A DNA stretch of 64,000 nt from Roseovarius sp. A-2 (GCF_002072155.1 NZ_BDIY01000003.1:248001-312000), one strand, 5' to 3'. Positions 17,623 through 26,882 are shown, numbered from the stretch's first letter. Made by a program: numbers and translations. The notes: a model not told the origin generated them from the letters alone.

Positions 17623-17668
17623 CGCACCGCTGCCAGGCCGCCCCCGCGCGGCCCGGTTGCCCCCAGGA

Positions 17669-17682
17669 TTGACCCAGGTCAA
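17669..17682. promoter_or_regulatory. FnrL-type site before the second yeeE gene
   Basis: TTGACCCAGGTCAA, a perfect dyad of the form TTGAC-N4-GTCAA, 57 bases before the yeeE start. It matches the FNR/FnrL half-site TTGAY and resembles the sites at 34367, 44388, 44420 and 49291. Confidence 0.65.
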
Positions 17683-17739
17683 GACATGCGCGTCCGTGAA
17701 TGTGTATGCTGCCAGCATAACGCACGATGGAACCCTGCC

Positions 17740-18804
17740 ATGCTGGAAACACTCATCGACACCTACGGCGACGGGGCCGTGCTCGCCATGGCGGGCGCGC
17801 TGGTCGGCGTGATTTTCGGCGCGGCGGCGCAGCATTCGCGGTTCTGCCTGCGGGCGGCGACCATCGAGGTGGCCGAGCGCGGACTGGGCCCGCGCCTGTC
17901 GATCTGGATCATTGCGTTTTCCGTCGGGGTTCTGTCGGTACAGGGGGCCATCGCGACAGGTGTTCTTGACGTGAGCGAGGCGCGCCCTCTCGCGGCGACC
18001 GGTAGCATGTCGGGCGCGATTATCGGCGGGCTGATCTTCGGCGCGGGCATGATCCTCGCGCGCGGCTGCGCGAGCCGTTTGCTGGTCCTTTCGGCCACCG
18101 GCAACCTGCGCGCGCTGGTGACGGGGCTGGTGCTGACGATCGTGGCGCAATCGGCGCTGCGCGGGGCGCTGTCGCCCGCGCGCGAGGGGCTTGCAACGCT
18201 CTGGCTGGTGCCGGGCGGCGAGGCGCGCAGCCTTCTGTCGCAGCTTGGTATCAGCCCTCTTGTAGCAGCGGGCATCGCCGCGCTGGTGCTGATCGCGGGC
18301 TTTGCGCTGGCTCTGGCGCGGCATGTGCGGCTGAGCCATGCGATTGCCGGCATGGGGGTCGGGCTGGCCGTCGGGCTGGGTTGGCTGGTGACCTACATGA
18401 TCGCGCAGACCTCGTTCGAGGTGATCCCGATTTCCTCGGTCACCTTCACCGGCCCCTCGACCGACACGCTGATGGGGCTGGTCAACAGCACCTCGCTGCC
18501 TCTTGGGTTCGGCGTGGGTCTGGTGCCGGGGGTGTTCGTCGGGGCCACCGTGATGGCGGTTGCCACCCGCGAATGGAAGATCGAACGCTTCGGCCCCGAC
18601 ACACCGATGGAACGCCACCTGCTGGGCGCGGCGCTGATGGGCTTCGGCTCGATGCTGGCGGGCGGTTGTGCCGTGGGCGCGGGCATGTCAGGTGGTGCGA
18701 TCTTTGCTTTGACCGCATGGGTGGCTGTCACTGCGATGTGGATCGGCGCGATGGCGACGCATCTAATGCTCAACCCGACGGCAATGCGCCCCGCGCTCGG
18801 CTAG
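17740..18804 (+). CDS. YeeE/YedE family membrane transporter, probably sulfur compounds (copy 2)
   Basis: Membrane protein of 354 residues with many hydrophobic segments. The three family cysteines are in place: Cys36 (HSRFCLRAA), Cys110 (ARGCASRL) and Cys310 (AGGCAVGAG). It is a divergent relative of the copy at 5518-6564, not a recent duplicate. Together the two bracket the sox cluster. Start 17740 lacks a strong ribosome-binding site. The gene has its own FnrL-type site upstream, so it may respond to oxygen separately from sox. Its stop shares the four bases CTAG with the cobQ stop on the other strand. Confidence 0.83.
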   Translation: MLETLIDTYGDGAVLAMAGALVGVIFGAAAQHSRFCLRAATIEVAERGLGPRLSIWIIAFSVGVLSVQGAIATGVLDVSEARPLAATGSMSGAIIGGLIFGAGMILARGCASRLLVLSATGNLRALVTGLVLTIVAQSALRGALSPAREGLATLWLVPGGEARSLLSQLGISPLVAAGIAALVLIAGFALALARHVRLSHAIAGMGVGLAVGLGWLVTYMIAQTSFEVIPISSVTFTGPSTDTLMGLVNSTSLPLGFGVGLVPGVFVGATVMAVATREWKIERFGPDTPMERHLLGAALMGFGSMLAGGCAVGAGMSGGAIFALTAWVAVTAMWIGAMATHLMLNPTAMRPALG

Positions 18805-20267
18805 GCGGTGGAGGGCTCGTCCCACGCCGCGCTCAGTCGCCAGATGAGATCGAGATCCATATGCGCCTCCAGATGCCCGGCGAGCGCGTCGAGCGCCCGC
18901 TCGATTGTGGCGTCATAGGCGAGATCCGAGACCGCGCCCAACCCTGCCAGATACGCGGCACGGAAGGCGTCGTTGCCAAAGAGCCCGTGCAGATAGGTGC
19001 CCTGGATGCGGCCATCCTCCGACGCGGCTCCCTCTGGCCTCCCCGCCACCCGGAGCCAGGCGCGTGCGCAATCCGGTCCGCTGGTGTCGCCCAGATGAAT
19101 TTCATAACCCGAAAGTGGCGTGCCGGTTGCGATATCCTGCGCATCGCGGAGCGCGAGGCGCTTGCGCGGCTGCATGACGGTGTGAACATTGAGCAGGCCG
19201 AGGCCGTTGACCATGCCGGGCGCGCCCTCGATCCCGTCCGGGTCGGCGATGGTACGGCCCAGCATCTGGTAGCCGCCGCAAACCCCCAGCACGCGGCCCC
19301 TGCGCCGGACATGGGCGGCCAGGTCGATATCCCAGCCATTCGCGCGGAACGTGGCCAGATCGGCGATGGTCGATTTGCTGCCTGCGATCAGGATCAGGTT
19401 GGCATCGCCGGGCAGGGCGCTCCCGGCCTCGACGATCTGCACGGTGATGCCCGGTTCATTGGCCAGCGGCGTGAGATCGTCGAAATTGGCGATCCGTCCC
19501 AGATGCGGCACCGCGATCTTGCAGGCGCCACCCTTGGACGAGGCCAGTTCCAGAACATCCTCGGGAGGCAGGCGCCAGGCGTCGCGAAACCAAGGCACCA
19601 CGCCGAGCGAGGGCCAACCCGTGCGGCTGACGATCTCTTGCAGCCCGTCATCGAAAAGCCCTACATCGCCGCGAAACTTGTTGATGACAAAGCCCTTGAT
19701 GCGCGCGGCGTCCTGTGGGGCTAGCACCGCCTGCGTGCCGACGATCTGCGCGATTACACCGCCCCGGTCGATATCGCCCACCAGGATCACCGGCACACCC
19801 GCCGCCTCGGCAAAGCCCATATTTGCGATATCGCCCGCGCGCAGGTTGATTTCCGCCGGGCTGCCGGCCCCTTCGATCAGCATCAGATCGGCGGTTCGAC
19901 TGAGGCGGGTGAAACTTTCCATCACCGGGGCCAGCAGGCGCGATTTTGCGCCGGTATAGGCGCGCGCGCCAAGGTGGCCCACGCGCTGCCCCTGCACGAT
20001 CACCTGTGCGCCGGTCTCGTTCTCGGGTTTCAGGAGAACCGGATTCATGTCGCTATGCGGCGCGCGGCCTGCTGCCATTGCCTGCAAGGCCTGCGCGCGA
20101 CCGATTTCGCCGCCATCCTCGGTGACGGCGGCATTGTTGGACATGTTCTGCGCCTTGAACGGGGCAACATTCAGACTGCGCCGCATGAACGCACGCGCCA
20201 GCCCCGCCACCAGCATGGACTTGCCGACATTGGACCCGGCCCCCTGTATCATGATCGCGCGTGTCAT
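18801..20267 (-). CDS. cobQ: Cobyric acid synthase (adenosylcobyric acid a,c-diamide amidase)
   Basis: Glutamine-dependent amidotransferase of 488 residues that amidates positions b, d, e and g of the corrin ring in adenosylcobalamin synthesis. The N-terminal P-loop-type domain begins [17 protein letters not shown], and the class I glutaminase domain has its nucleophile cysteine in [10 protein letters not shown] (about residue 325) and a C-terminal YLHGLF histidine. ATG 20267 follows AGGGG; an in-frame ATG at 20315 would add residues outside the family. Stands alone from other cob genes in this window. Confidence 0.95.
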   Translation of the reverse strand: MTRAIMIQGAGSNVGKSMLVAGLARAFMRRSLNVAPFKAQNMSNNAAVTEDGGEIGRAQALQAMAAGRAPHSDMNPVLLKPENETGAQVIVQGQRVGHLGARAYTGAKSRLLAPVMESFTRLSRTADLMLIEGAGSPAEINLRAGDIANMGFAEAAGVPVILVGDIDRGGVIAQIVGTQAVLAPQDAARIKGFVINKFRGDVGLFDDGLQEIVSRTGWPSLGVVPWFRDAWRLPPEDVLELASSKGGACKIAVPHLGRIANFDDLTPLANEPGITVQIVEAGSALPGDANLILIAGSKSTIADLATFRANGWDIDLAAHVRRRGRVLGVCGGYQMLGRTIADPDGIEGAPGMVNGLGLLNVHTVMQPRKRLALRDAQDIATGTPLSGYEIHLGDTSGPDCARAWLRVAGRPEGAASEDGRIQGTYLHGLFGNDAFRAAYLAGLGAVSDLAYDATIERALDALAGHLEAHMDLDLIWRLSAAWDEPSTA

Positions 20268-20323
20268 GGTCGGCCCCTGCTGCGGTCTGCCCGGATCGTG
20301 ATAACGATAGGCCATCGCAAAGC

Positions 20324-20354
20324 AAAGGCCCCGCCGCGATGCGGCAGGGCCTTT
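20324..20354 (-). terminator. Terminator after the gene at 20378-20701
   Basis: AAAGGCCCCGCCGC and GCGGCAGGGCCTTT form a 14-position stem with one mismatch and a 3-base loop. Read on the minus strand it is followed by GCTTTGC. It separates the small gene at 20378-20701 from cobQ. Confidence 0.65.
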
Positions 20355-20377
20355 GAGTCTTGCGACCTCGTTAGGTC

Positions 20378-20701
20378 TTAGGCAGCTTCGGCCAGTGCGG
20401 CTGCATTGCGCCGCTCGCTCTCTTCGCGCGACAGCGCGACGGAGGTGCGAACGCCCTTGGACACGAACTCCATCAGACCCGAGACGACGCGCTCGTTCGG
20501 GTCAATGCCCGCGCAGCTGAGAACCTCGCGGCCATCACGGGACCGCGCCCAACGAGCGATTTGCTCGGGGCCGTTGCCATACTTCTTGTCGTCGGATATG
20601 GCGTCATCCAAAGCAGCCAGTACAACGGCTGCGAAAAGTTTGCGTGCACGGTTGCCCTGTTCGGCATTGAAAGCCGTGCCGTCAACGAAATCCTTCATCA
20701 T
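20378..20701 (-). CDS. Small conserved protein, DUF6280-like
   Basis: Soluble protein of 107 residues starting [20 protein letters not shown], mostly helical, without signal peptide or cysteine motif. I recognise it as a protein conserved across Rhodobacterales, probably the family called DUF6280. Function unknown. Either of two adjacent ATGs (20701, 20698) follows CAGGAC. It diverges from efp across 212 bases and has its own terminator. It has high charge and no membrane segment. Confidence 0.75.
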   Translation of the reverse strand: MMKDFVDGTAFNAEQGNRARKLFAAVVLAALDDAISDDKKYGNGPEQIARWARSRDGREVLSCAGIDPNERVVSGLMEFVSKGVRTSVALSREESERRNAAALAEAA

Positions 20702-20913
20702 TCGTCCTGTTCTTATTGCTCTTGCGTTTTGGGCGTGCTGGTGGTTATGGCGAAGTTTGAGCGATTCGGATAGAGCGAAAACGCATAACAAACTTGCAAA
20801 ATTTGCATAGCTACGGACGCCATCACACGAAATCTGGTTGTCTTGCCACGGGTCATAACGCGAGATATAGGTGCCGCCGAGCCCTTATCAACCTTTTGTC
20901 ATGGTTTGAACAC

Positions 20914-21477
20914 ATGCCCAAGATCAACGGAAACGAGATTCGCCCCGGCAACGTGCTGGAGCATAACGGCGGCCTGTGGGCCGCGGTCAAGGTCGATCAC
21001 GTCAAGCCCGGCAAGGGCGGGGCCTTTGCCCAGGTCGAAATGCGCAACCTGCGCAACGGATCGAAGTTGAACGAACGCTTCCGCAGCGCCGACAAGGTCG
21101 AGCGCGTGCGGCTGGAGCAGAAGGATCAGCAGTTCCTCTATCAGGAGGGCGAGAACCTCGTGTTCATGGATACCGAGACCTATGAGCAGATCGAACTGCC
21201 CGCAGAGATCCTTGGCGAGCGCCGCCCGTTCCTGCAGGACGGCATGACGATCACAGTGGAATTCCACGAAAGCGAGGCGCTGAACGCGACCCTGCCGCAG
21301 AAAGTCATCTGCAAGGTCGTCGAGACCGAACCGGTGGTGAAGGGGCAGACCGCGGCCAACAGCTTCAAGCCCGCTGTGCTCGACAATGGCGTCAAGGTGA
21401 TGGTGCCGCCCTTCGTGGGGCAGGACGAGGATATCGTCGTGAACACCGAAACCATGGACTATTCCGAACGCGCCTGA
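20914..21477 (+). CDS. efp: Translation elongation factor P
   Basis: EF-P of 187 residues, the standard length, with three beta-barrel domains. Lys34 in the tip loop (VKPGKGGAF) is the residue that is modified in many bacteria. The protein relieves ribosome stalling at polyproline runs. The start [12 protein letters not shown] is the family start; the frame is open further upstream only as non-coding sequence. Confidence 0.95.
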   Translation: MPKINGNEIRPGNVLEHNGGLWAAVKVDHVKPGKGGAFAQVEMRNLRNGSKLNERFRSADKVERVRLEQKDQQFLYQEGENLVFMDTETYEQIELPAEILGERRPFLQDGMTITVEFHESEALNATLPQKVICKVVETEPVVKGQTAANSFKPAVLDNGVKVMVPPFVGQDEDIVVNTETMDYSERA

Positions 21478-21513
21478 CGGGCGCGCCCTCTCTCTCGAGA
21501 TACTGCGATCCGC

Positions 21514-21741
21514 ATGACCCTCCGGGGTGGCAAGCGGGCGGCCGCTGCACATCCGGGCCGTTCTGGTCCTGTCTGCGCTGGCCTGTCCGGGTGCGGCGCA
21601 ATTCCTCGGCGCTCGCTATGCGCCGATCAGTTGGTCGATCTGGTCTTTGGGCGACCCTTGGCGCAGGCCGAGATCGTCGGGATTGCCCTCGATCCGACCG
21701 CGATCGCCTGTCTCGGCCCTCTGCCACCCGCGCGCGACTGA
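21514..21741 (+). pseudogene. Possible decayed or frameshifted secreted protein in the efp-accA gap
   Basis: The 350 bases between efp and accA hold no intact gene that I recognise. Two overlapping frames each look partly coding. One, opening with GTG at 21527, reads like a signal peptide (IRAVLVLSALACPGAAQ). The other, from ATG 21514, ends with LCADQLVDLVFGRPLAQAE, loosely like the first strand of cobalamin/metal-binding receptors. A single frameshift would join them. This may be a remnant or chance; no ribosome-binding site is convincing. Confidence 0.2.
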
Positions 21742-21827
21742 TGCAGTTACGGGCCCGGTTGTTCCGATTGCAAATCCGGCTCAGGCCAGCCATATAACGC
21801 CACGGCAATCACGGAGACGGCGCAGCG

Positions 21828-22790
21828 ATGACCCATTACCTCGACTTTGAAAAGCCTCTGGCGGAAATCGAAGGCAAGGCCGAAGAATTGCGCGCGCTGG
21901 CGCGCACGAGCGAGGAAAAGGATGTCGAGGACGAGGCGGGCGCGCTCGACCGCAAGGCTGCCGAGCTGCTGCGCGATCTTTACAAGACGCTTAGCCCGTG
22001 GCGCAAATGCCAGGTGGCGCGCCATCCCGACCGACCGCATTGCCGCGATTATATCGACGCGCTTTTCAGCGAATACACGCCATTGGCGGGCGACCGCGCC
22101 TTTGGCGAGGACGAGGCGGTGATGGGCGGGCTTGCGCGCCTCAATGATCGCCCGGTGATGGTGATCGGGCATGAGAAGGGCAACGACACCAAGAGCCGTC
22201 TGGCGCGCAATTTCGGCATGGCGCGGCCCGAGGGCTATCGCAAGGCGGTGCGCCTGATGGAGATGGCCGACAAGTTTGGCCTGCCGGTGATCACGCTGGT
22301 GGACACGCCCGGCGCCTATCCCGGCAAGGGCGCTGAGGAGCGCGGCCAAAGCGAGGCCATCGCGCGCGCCACCGAGACCTGTCTCGGGATCGGTGTGCCG
22401 CTTGTGTCGGTTATTATCGGCGAGGGCGGTTCGGGCGGGGCGGTTGCCTTTGCCAGCGCCAATCGCGTGGCGATGCTGGAACATTCCGTCTATTCGGTGA
22501 TCAGCCCCGAGGGTTGTGCCTCGATCCTGTGGAAGGATGCCGAGAAGATGCGCGAGGCCGCCGAGGCGCTGCGCCTGACCGCGCAGGACCTGATCAGGCT
22601 GGGTGTCGCGGACCGGATCATCGACGAGCCTTTGGGCGGTGCGCATCGCGACACTGCGGCGACGATCAAATCGGTGGGCAAGACCATTCAGGCGATGCTG
22701 AGCGAATTGTCCAAGAAGGACCGCAAGGCTTTGATCAAGGATCGCCGACAGAAGTTTCTCGATCTGGGCAAGCAAGGGTTGGCGGCCTGA
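21828..22790 (+). CDS. accA: Acetyl-CoA carboxylase carboxyltransferase subunit alpha
   Basis: Protein of 320 residues, the same size as E. coli AccA, with the crotonase-type carboxyltransferase domain ([51 protein letters not shown]). With AccD it transfers carboxyl from biotin-BCCP to acetyl-CoA, the first step of fatty-acid synthesis. ATG 21828 follows a GGAGAC-type site. No adjacent acc genes, as is usual for alphaproteobacterial accA. Confidence 0.97.
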   Translation: MTHYLDFEKPLAEIEGKAEELRALARTSEEKDVEDEAGALDRKAAELLRDLYKTLSPWRKCQVARHPDRPHCRDYIDALFSEYTPLAGDRAFGEDEAVMGGLARLNDRPVMVIGHEKGNDTKSRLARNFGMARPEGYRKAVRLMEMADKFGLPVITLVDTPGAYPGKGAEERGQSEAIARATETCLGIGVPLVSVIIGEGGSGGAVAFASANRVAMLEHSVYSVISPEGCASILWKDAEKMREAAEALRLTAQDLIRLGVADRIIDEPLGGAHRDTAATIKSVGKTIQAMLSELSKKDRKALIKDRRQKFLDLGKQGLAA

Positions 22791-22796
22791 GCGCGT

Positions 22797-23963
22797 TCAA
22801 CGCCGCGCCCCCTGCACCCGGCGAATGGCGATCAGGGTCATGACCGGGCCGATCAGTTCGAACACCACCGTGGAGCCGATGGTGAGGGTGAGGATCATTT
22901 CGCCATGCTGTGGAAACTCACGCGCCGCGATCAGCGCCATGCCCACGGCGACCCCCGCCTGCGGCAGGAGTGCTGCCCCACACCAATTGCGGTCCAATGC
23001 CGAAACCCCTGAAAGCCGTCCACCGATCCATCCGCCTGCGATGCGCGCGGTGCTTCGCAGCAGGATGAAAAGCCCACCAATGAGGCCAATCCCGGCCAAC
23101 AGCGACAGGTCGAGCCGTGCGCCTGCCAGCAGGAAGAAGAGCACCATGAATGGCCATTGCAGGTGTTCGATCTCGTGAAAGGCGCGCTCGTGATGACGGG
23201 CGAGGTTGGCGATCAGCATGCCCGTCACCATGGCCGTGATCAGGAACGAGACGTCGAGCCAGATCGCCAGACCGGCGGTGAGACAGACCAGGCCGATCGC
23301 CTCGGTCTCCAGTGGTTCGCCCTGGCTGAGCCGCCCGGTGAGATAAGCGGCGGGCCAGCCGATGAGGCCGCCAAGCGCCACCGCGCCGCCGATCTCCCAC
23401 AACGCGCCGGTGAGCAGCCCCGTGCCCGCGCCCCCCGAGAGCATATGCGCGCCGACGGCGGCCAGTGAAAAGGCAAGCAGCCCCCAGGCGTCGTCGATGG
23501 CCACGATCCCGAGGATGAGATCGACAAACGGCCCCTCGGCCCCCGCCTGCCGGATCGCGTCCTGTGTCGCGGCGGGCGCGGTTGCCGTGGCAATCGCCCC
23601 CAAAAGCAGCGCCACCGGGGCAGGCAGACCGGCGAGCCAAAGCCCGAGGCTGACCACCGCCATGGTGATCAGAACGATGCAGACCGAGATCAGCAGGATC
23701 GCCCGCCCGTGCTGTGCCAGCCGGTCGAGGGTCAGGGAACTGCCCAGAAGAAACGCCACCATGGTGAGCGCCATGACCGACAGAAAATCGTAGAGCGAGC
23801 GCATTTCCGGCGGGATGAGGTCAAGGCCAGAGCCACCAACCGCGATCCCGCAGGCCAACAGCAGTGTGACCCGAGGCAGGCGGGTGCGCCGCCCGACCGT
23901 GTCGGCGACGAGCCCCGCCAGAAAAAGCGCGCCAAGCGTGATCAGAAGCGGTGCCAACTCCAC
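22797..23963 (-). CDS. CPA2-type cation/proton antiporter (Kef-like membrane domain)
   Basis: Membrane protein of 388 residues, about 12 hydrophobic segments, Na+/H+ exchanger (CPA2) family. The conserved core with paired acidic residues is seen in VAIDDAWGLLAF. It lacks the C-terminal TrkA-N/RCK domain of full KefB/KefC, so it is the membrane module alone. The ion (K+ or Na+) cannot be told. Begins 3 bases after the GntR gene stop, so both are one transcript, and converges with accA. Confidence 0.85.
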   Translation of the reverse strand: MELAPLLITLGALFLAGLVADTVGRRTRLPRVTLLLACGIAVGGSGLDLIPPEMRSLYDFLSVMALTMVAFLLGSSLTLDRLAQHGRAILLISVCIVLITMAVVSLGLWLAGLPAPVALLLGAIATATAPAATQDAIRQAGAEGPFVDLILGIVAIDDAWGLLAFSLAAVGAHMLSGGAGTGLLTGALWEIGGAVALGGLIGWPAAYLTGRLSQGEPLETEAIGLVCLTAGLAIWLDVSFLITAMVTGMLIANLARHHERAFHEIEHLQWPFMVLFFLLAGARLDLSLLAGIGLIGGLFILLRSTARIAGGWIGGRLSGVSALDRNWCGAALLPQAGVAVGMALIAAREFPQHGEMILTLTIGSTVVFELIGPVMTLIAIRRVQGARR

Positions 23964-23966
23964 CGC

Positions 23967-24614
23967 TCAGCCCACCAGCATGCGCAGGCCCTGCGTCACG
24001 TCCGAGCGTACCGCGAGGCGCAGGCTCGGTTCGTCCCCCGCCTTGAGCGCGGCGATCATCAGACGGTGACAATGCGGTGGATCCTTGCGCCGCAGCCGCC
24101 CGTAGAGTGCGCGCATGGTTGGGCCAAGCTGGAGCCAGACGGTTTCGGCCATGGCCAGCATCGCCGGGGCCTGCGCCCGCAGATAGAGCGTGCGGTGAAA
24201 TTCGAGGTTGCGGCGGATATAGGCGACGGCATCCTGACGGGCGATATCCTCGGTGATCCGGGCGTTGATGGTCTGAAGCCGGTCGATCAGCGCGATATGC
24301 GCGCGTGGCAACGCGCGGCTCGCCAGTTCCACCTCCAGCAGCGAGCGCAGGGCGGCCAGTTCCTCGATCCGTTCATTGCTGAGTTCCGGGGTCGAAACGC
24401 GGCCCGAGTTCGACATGGTGAGCGCGCCTTCGGCGGAGAGACGGCGCAGCGCCTCGCGCGCGGGGGTCATCGAGACCTCGAATTCGGCGGCGATGCCGCG
24501 TAGGGTCAGCGCCTGGCCTGGGCCGATCTCGCCATGCATGACGCGCGAGCGCAAGCCGCGATAGACGCGGTCATGGGCCGCCGGGGCCGGATCGGGGCGG
24601 GGCGAAATGAGCAT
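23967..24614 (-). CDS. GntR-family (FadR/FCD subfamily) transcription regulator
   Basis: Protein of 215 residues. Winged helix at about 15-75 with the recognition segment MTPAREALRRLSAEGAL, then an all-helical FCD ligand domain with likely metal ligands in NLEFHRTLY and HCHRLMIAALKAGD. FCD regulators usually sense carboxylates. The perfect decamer TGTGATCACA lies 8 bases upstream of the ATG, and the same decamer occurs twice before sucC. This suggests autoregulation and control of the TCA operon. A GntR-type TCA regulator, AkgR, is described in Rhodobacter sphaeroides; orthology is not verified here. No Shine-Dalgarno precedes the ATG, so the start or a short leader needs checking. Confidence 0.85.
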   Translation of the reverse strand: MLISPRPDPAPAAHDRVYRGLRSRVMHGEIGPGQALTLRGIAAEFEVSMTPAREALRRLSAEGALTMSNSGRVSTPELSNERIEELAALRSLLEVELASRALPRAHIALIDRLQTINARITEDIARQDAVAYIRRNLEFHRTLYLRAQAPAMLAMAETVWLQLGPTMRALYGRLRRKDPPHCHRLMIAALKAGDEPSLRLAVRSDVTQGLRMLVG

Positions 24615-24621
24615 GCGTCTA

Positions 24622-24631
24622 TGTGATCACA
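24622..24631. promoter_or_regulatory. Candidate operator TGTGATCACA before the GntR gene
   Basis: Perfect 10-base palindrome in the 30-base gap between the metalloprotein gene (stop 24645) and the GntR gene (ATG 24614). Identical decamers are at 63507-63516 and 63528-63537. FadR-type GntR proteins commonly bind short palindromes of this kind and repress themselves. Confidence 0.65.
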
Positions 24632-24644
24632 AAATGCGCGCCGG

Positions 24645-25337
24645 TCAATCGCTGAAACGATAGCGGTGCAGCGCGGCCCCCTCGCGGCGCAGCCATTTGC
24701 GCGGGGCCTCGTAGTCGGGCGAGAGCCGCGCCACCACCGCCCAGAACGCTGGGGAATGGTTCATCTCGGCGAGATGTGCCACCTCATGCGCGGCGACATA
24801 ATCCAGCACCTCGGGCGGGGCCATGATCAGCCTCCAGGAATAGCTGAGCGCGCCGCGAGACGAGCATGACCCCCACCGCGAGCGGGTGTCCCGCAGGGTG
24901 ATGCGGGAATAGCCCTGACCGAGCCGTGCCGCATAGCTATCCGACGCGGCTGCAAGTCGGTCGCGCGCACGCGCCTTGAGCCAACCTTCGAGCCGGGCGG
25001 GCAGCTGCGCGTCAGGCCCGGGCACCTCGATTGCATCGGCGGTCAGGCGCACGCCCCGTCCCGCCCCAGACCCGATTCGCAAAAGCCGCCCCTCGACCGG
25101 CACCTCGATCCCCGGTCCCACGCGCAGGCAGTCCGGTCGCTCGGCCAGCTGCGTGCGCAGCCAGTCACCTTTGGAGGCCGCGAATTTCAGTGCCTCGGCC
25201 TCGCTCACCCCGCGCGGGACAGTCAGCGTCACGCGCCCGTCAAGCCCCGAGACCCGCAGCGAAATTCGCCGCGCGCGAGCGCTGTGCCGCAGGCTGACCG
25301 CGACAGGGGGGTTGCCTGACAGGAGATGTTGGCCCAT
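24645..25337 (-). CDS. YgjP/DUF45-type zinc metalloprotein (M48-like)
   Basis: Protein of 230 residues. The zinc motif is HEVAHLAEMNHS (about residues 180-190), the HExxH signature with the downstream N-H-S typical of YgjP-like metallopeptidases. RWGSCSSRGALSYSWRLIMAP just before it is also diagnostic of the family. No signal peptide, so cytoplasmic. Its physiological substrate is unknown. It reads into the GntR and antiporter genes on the same strand, though a candidate operator lies between. Confidence 0.87.
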   Translation of the reverse strand: MGQHLLSGNPPVAVSLRHSARARRISLRVSGLDGRVTLTVPRGVSEAEALKFAASKGDWLRTQLAERPDCLRVGPGIEVPVEGRLLRIGSGAGRGVRLTADAIEVPGPDAQLPARLEGWLKARARDRLAAASDSYAARLGQGYSRITLRDTRSRWGSCSSRGALSYSWRLIMAPPEVLDYVAAHEVAHLAEMNHSPAFWAVVARLSPDYEAPRKWLRREGAALHRYRFSD

Positions 25338-25449
25338 ATGCCCTCCGAACCGGGTGTCGCATGCCGCCGCAAAGCCTTTGACAGCGCAAGGGCGTTATGG
25401 CAGGGGACGCGGATCACCTGCAAGAGATGTCAGTGAAAGAGGATCACCC

Positions 25450-25776
25450 ATGGCCAAGGAAGAATGGGGCGTGAAGCGTCTGTGCCCAACCACCGGCAAG
25501 CGCTTCTACGACCTGAACAAGACCCCGATCGTCAGCCCCTATACCGGCGAGGTGGTGGAACTGGCCACCGGCAAGACCCGCTCCATGCGGCCCGATGCCG
25601 AGGACGCGGAAACCAAGAAGCTCAAGGGGACTGCTAAAGAGGAAAGCAGCGACCTGATCGACGATGATGACGATGTCGATGTGGAGATCGACGACGATCT
25701 TCTGGAGGATGACGAGGACGAGGATGTCTCGCTCGACGATATCGCCGACGTCGCCTCGGACGACAACGAGATGTAA
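25450..25776 (+). CDS. TIGR02300 family acidic protein
   Basis: Protein of 108 residues. The N-terminal half is the conserved region (EEWGVKRLCPTTGKRFYDLN, then TPIVSPYTGE), which has the feel of a zinc-ribbon remnant. The C-terminal half is an extreme Asp/Glu tract. Widespread in alphaproteobacteria with unknown function. ATG 25450 follows an AGAGGA site. It is followed by a hairpin and the tRNA-Ala gene. Confidence 0.88.
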   Translation: MAKEEWGVKRLCPTTGKRFYDLNKTPIVSPYTGEVVELATGKTRSMRPDAEDAETKKLKGTAKEESSDLIDDDDDVDVEIDDDLLEDDEDEDVSLDDIADVASDDNEM

Positions 25777-25784
25777 AGAAGTTG

Positions 25785-25812
25785 GGGCGGGATTTTCCTC
25801 TTGATCCCGCCC
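25785..25812 (+). terminator. Hairpin after the TIGR02300 gene
   Basis: GGGCGGGAT (25785-25793) pairs perfectly with ATCCCGCCC (25804-25812). Only a short T-run (CTTT) follows at some distance, so termination strength is uncertain. Confidence 0.55.
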
Positions 25813-25860
25813 GCCGCTTTGCCTAGATAGCGGCGCACGGCCCTATGCGGGCTTGGTTTC

Positions 25861-25936
<76 letters not shown>

Positions 25937-26017
25937 TCCACCACTAGACCCATTGAAATCAGTAAGTTGGTGTTCTTTTGTGGTAACTATCGGGAACTGT
26001 TACGCTGAGGTGTTACA

Positions 26018-26131
26018 GTGAGGCGTCTCGAAAACATGCCCGGACACACCCGTTTGTCCCGCCGTGGCGCAGTCTACTATCACCGCGCCGCCATCCCCAA
26101 AGACATCGCTGACATCTACTCCAACCCGCGT
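26018..26131 (+). pseudogene. Truncated tyrosine-integrase N-terminus at tRNA-Ala
   Basis: From GTG 26018 or ATG 26036, the codons up to about 26131 read RLSRRGAVYYHRAAIPKDIA and a little more. This is the N-terminal (DUF6538-type) segment of site-specific recombinases that insert into tRNA genes. Similarity stops near 26131, where the sequence becomes the antisense of exbD. The catalytic domain is absent, so this is a scar of a lost or rearranged integrative element. GTAAC/GTTAC half-sites at 25983-26002 may be old arm sites. Confidence 0.8.
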
Positions 26132-26505
26132 TGCGTCACGATCACCACGCTGGAGGCCCCTGCGGCGCGCAACTCTCGCGCCAGATCGACCAAGGTTGTC
26201 GCGGGCAACGCCCTGTCGGGCACGATGCGTACCTCGTCGGGCGCGTCTTCGGGACGGGTGGCATAGAAAGCCTGCGCCGAGGCGACAGCCTCGCCCCGGT
26301 ATGTCAGCCTGCCGTCCGGATGCGCGACAAGCGTATCGGGTGGTGCGCGACCGTCGAGATCGGAGGTACGCACGAGGCTCAGATCCCGGTCCATCGGCGG
26401 TGCGATGGTGCTGGCGACCATGAAAAAGACGAGCATCAGGAAGACAACATTGATCAGGGCGATCGTCGGCTCGATTCGCGCGCTATGTCTCTGCTTGCGC
26501 ATCAC
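26116..26505 (-). CDS. exbD: ExbD/TolR-type biopolymer transport protein (second copy)
   Basis: Protein of 129 residues with a short cytoplasmic N-terminus, one membrane segment (ALINVVFLMLVFFMVAST) and a periplasmic domain. The conserved aspartate of the ExbD membrane helix (normally L-x-D-V) reads INVVF here, so an essential proton-path residue appears to be replaced by Asn. This contrasts with the neighbouring copy, which has LIDVIF. The last five or so codons and the stop come from the antisense of the integrase remnant. It may be a structural partner or a decaying copy. Overlaps its neighbour by four bases. Confidence 0.85.
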   Translation of the reverse strand: MMRKQRHSARIEPTIALINVVFLMLVFFMVASTIAPPMDRDLSLVRTSDLDGRAPPDTLVAHPDGRLTYRGEAVASAQAFYATRPEDAPDEVRIVPDRALPATTLVDLARELRAAGASSVVIVTQRGLE

Positions 26506-26882
26506 GACCCCAACACGCTGATACTGAGCCGGTCAATTCCGCGAAGAACCACGAGAAGGTCGGTCAACCGCTGTGCCGTCACATCGTCCGCCATGCTGAC
26601 GATCACCTGCAATCGGTCCGCCTCGGGCGACATGTCGGCAAATCGCTCCGGTAAACCCGTCAATCCGACATCCTGTCCGTTCACGCGAAGCGTTTCTTCA
26701 CCCAATTGCAAAAAGCTTCTTTCGACGTCGCTGCTGCCCGCGCTGCCCGCACTGGCGGTGGAGAGTTCCACCTCGCCAAAGCGCGAGAAGGTCGAGGAGA
26801 GCATGAAGAAAAGCAGCAAAAGGAAGATGACGTCGATCAGCGATGTCATCGACAGGCGCCGCCGCCGGACCTGCCTACGCAT
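26502..26882 (-). CDS. exbD: ExbD/TolR-type biopolymer transport protein (first copy)
   Basis: Protein of 126 residues starting MRRQVRRRRLSMTSLIDVIF. Its single membrane helix contains the conserved aspartate of the proton channel (LIDVIFLLLLFFML), followed by a periplasmic domain. With ExbB it turns the proton gradient into motion of TonB. The start is placed at 26882, overlapping exbB by 8 bases; the open frame extends to 26954 inside exbB without a plausible signal. Confidence 0.9.
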   Translation of the reverse strand: MRRQVRRRRLSMTSLIDVIFLLLLFFMLSSTFSRFGEVELSTASAGSAGSSDVERSFLQLGEETLRVNGQDVGLTGLPERFADMSPEADRLQVIVSMADDVTAQRLTDLLVVLRGIDRLSISVLGS

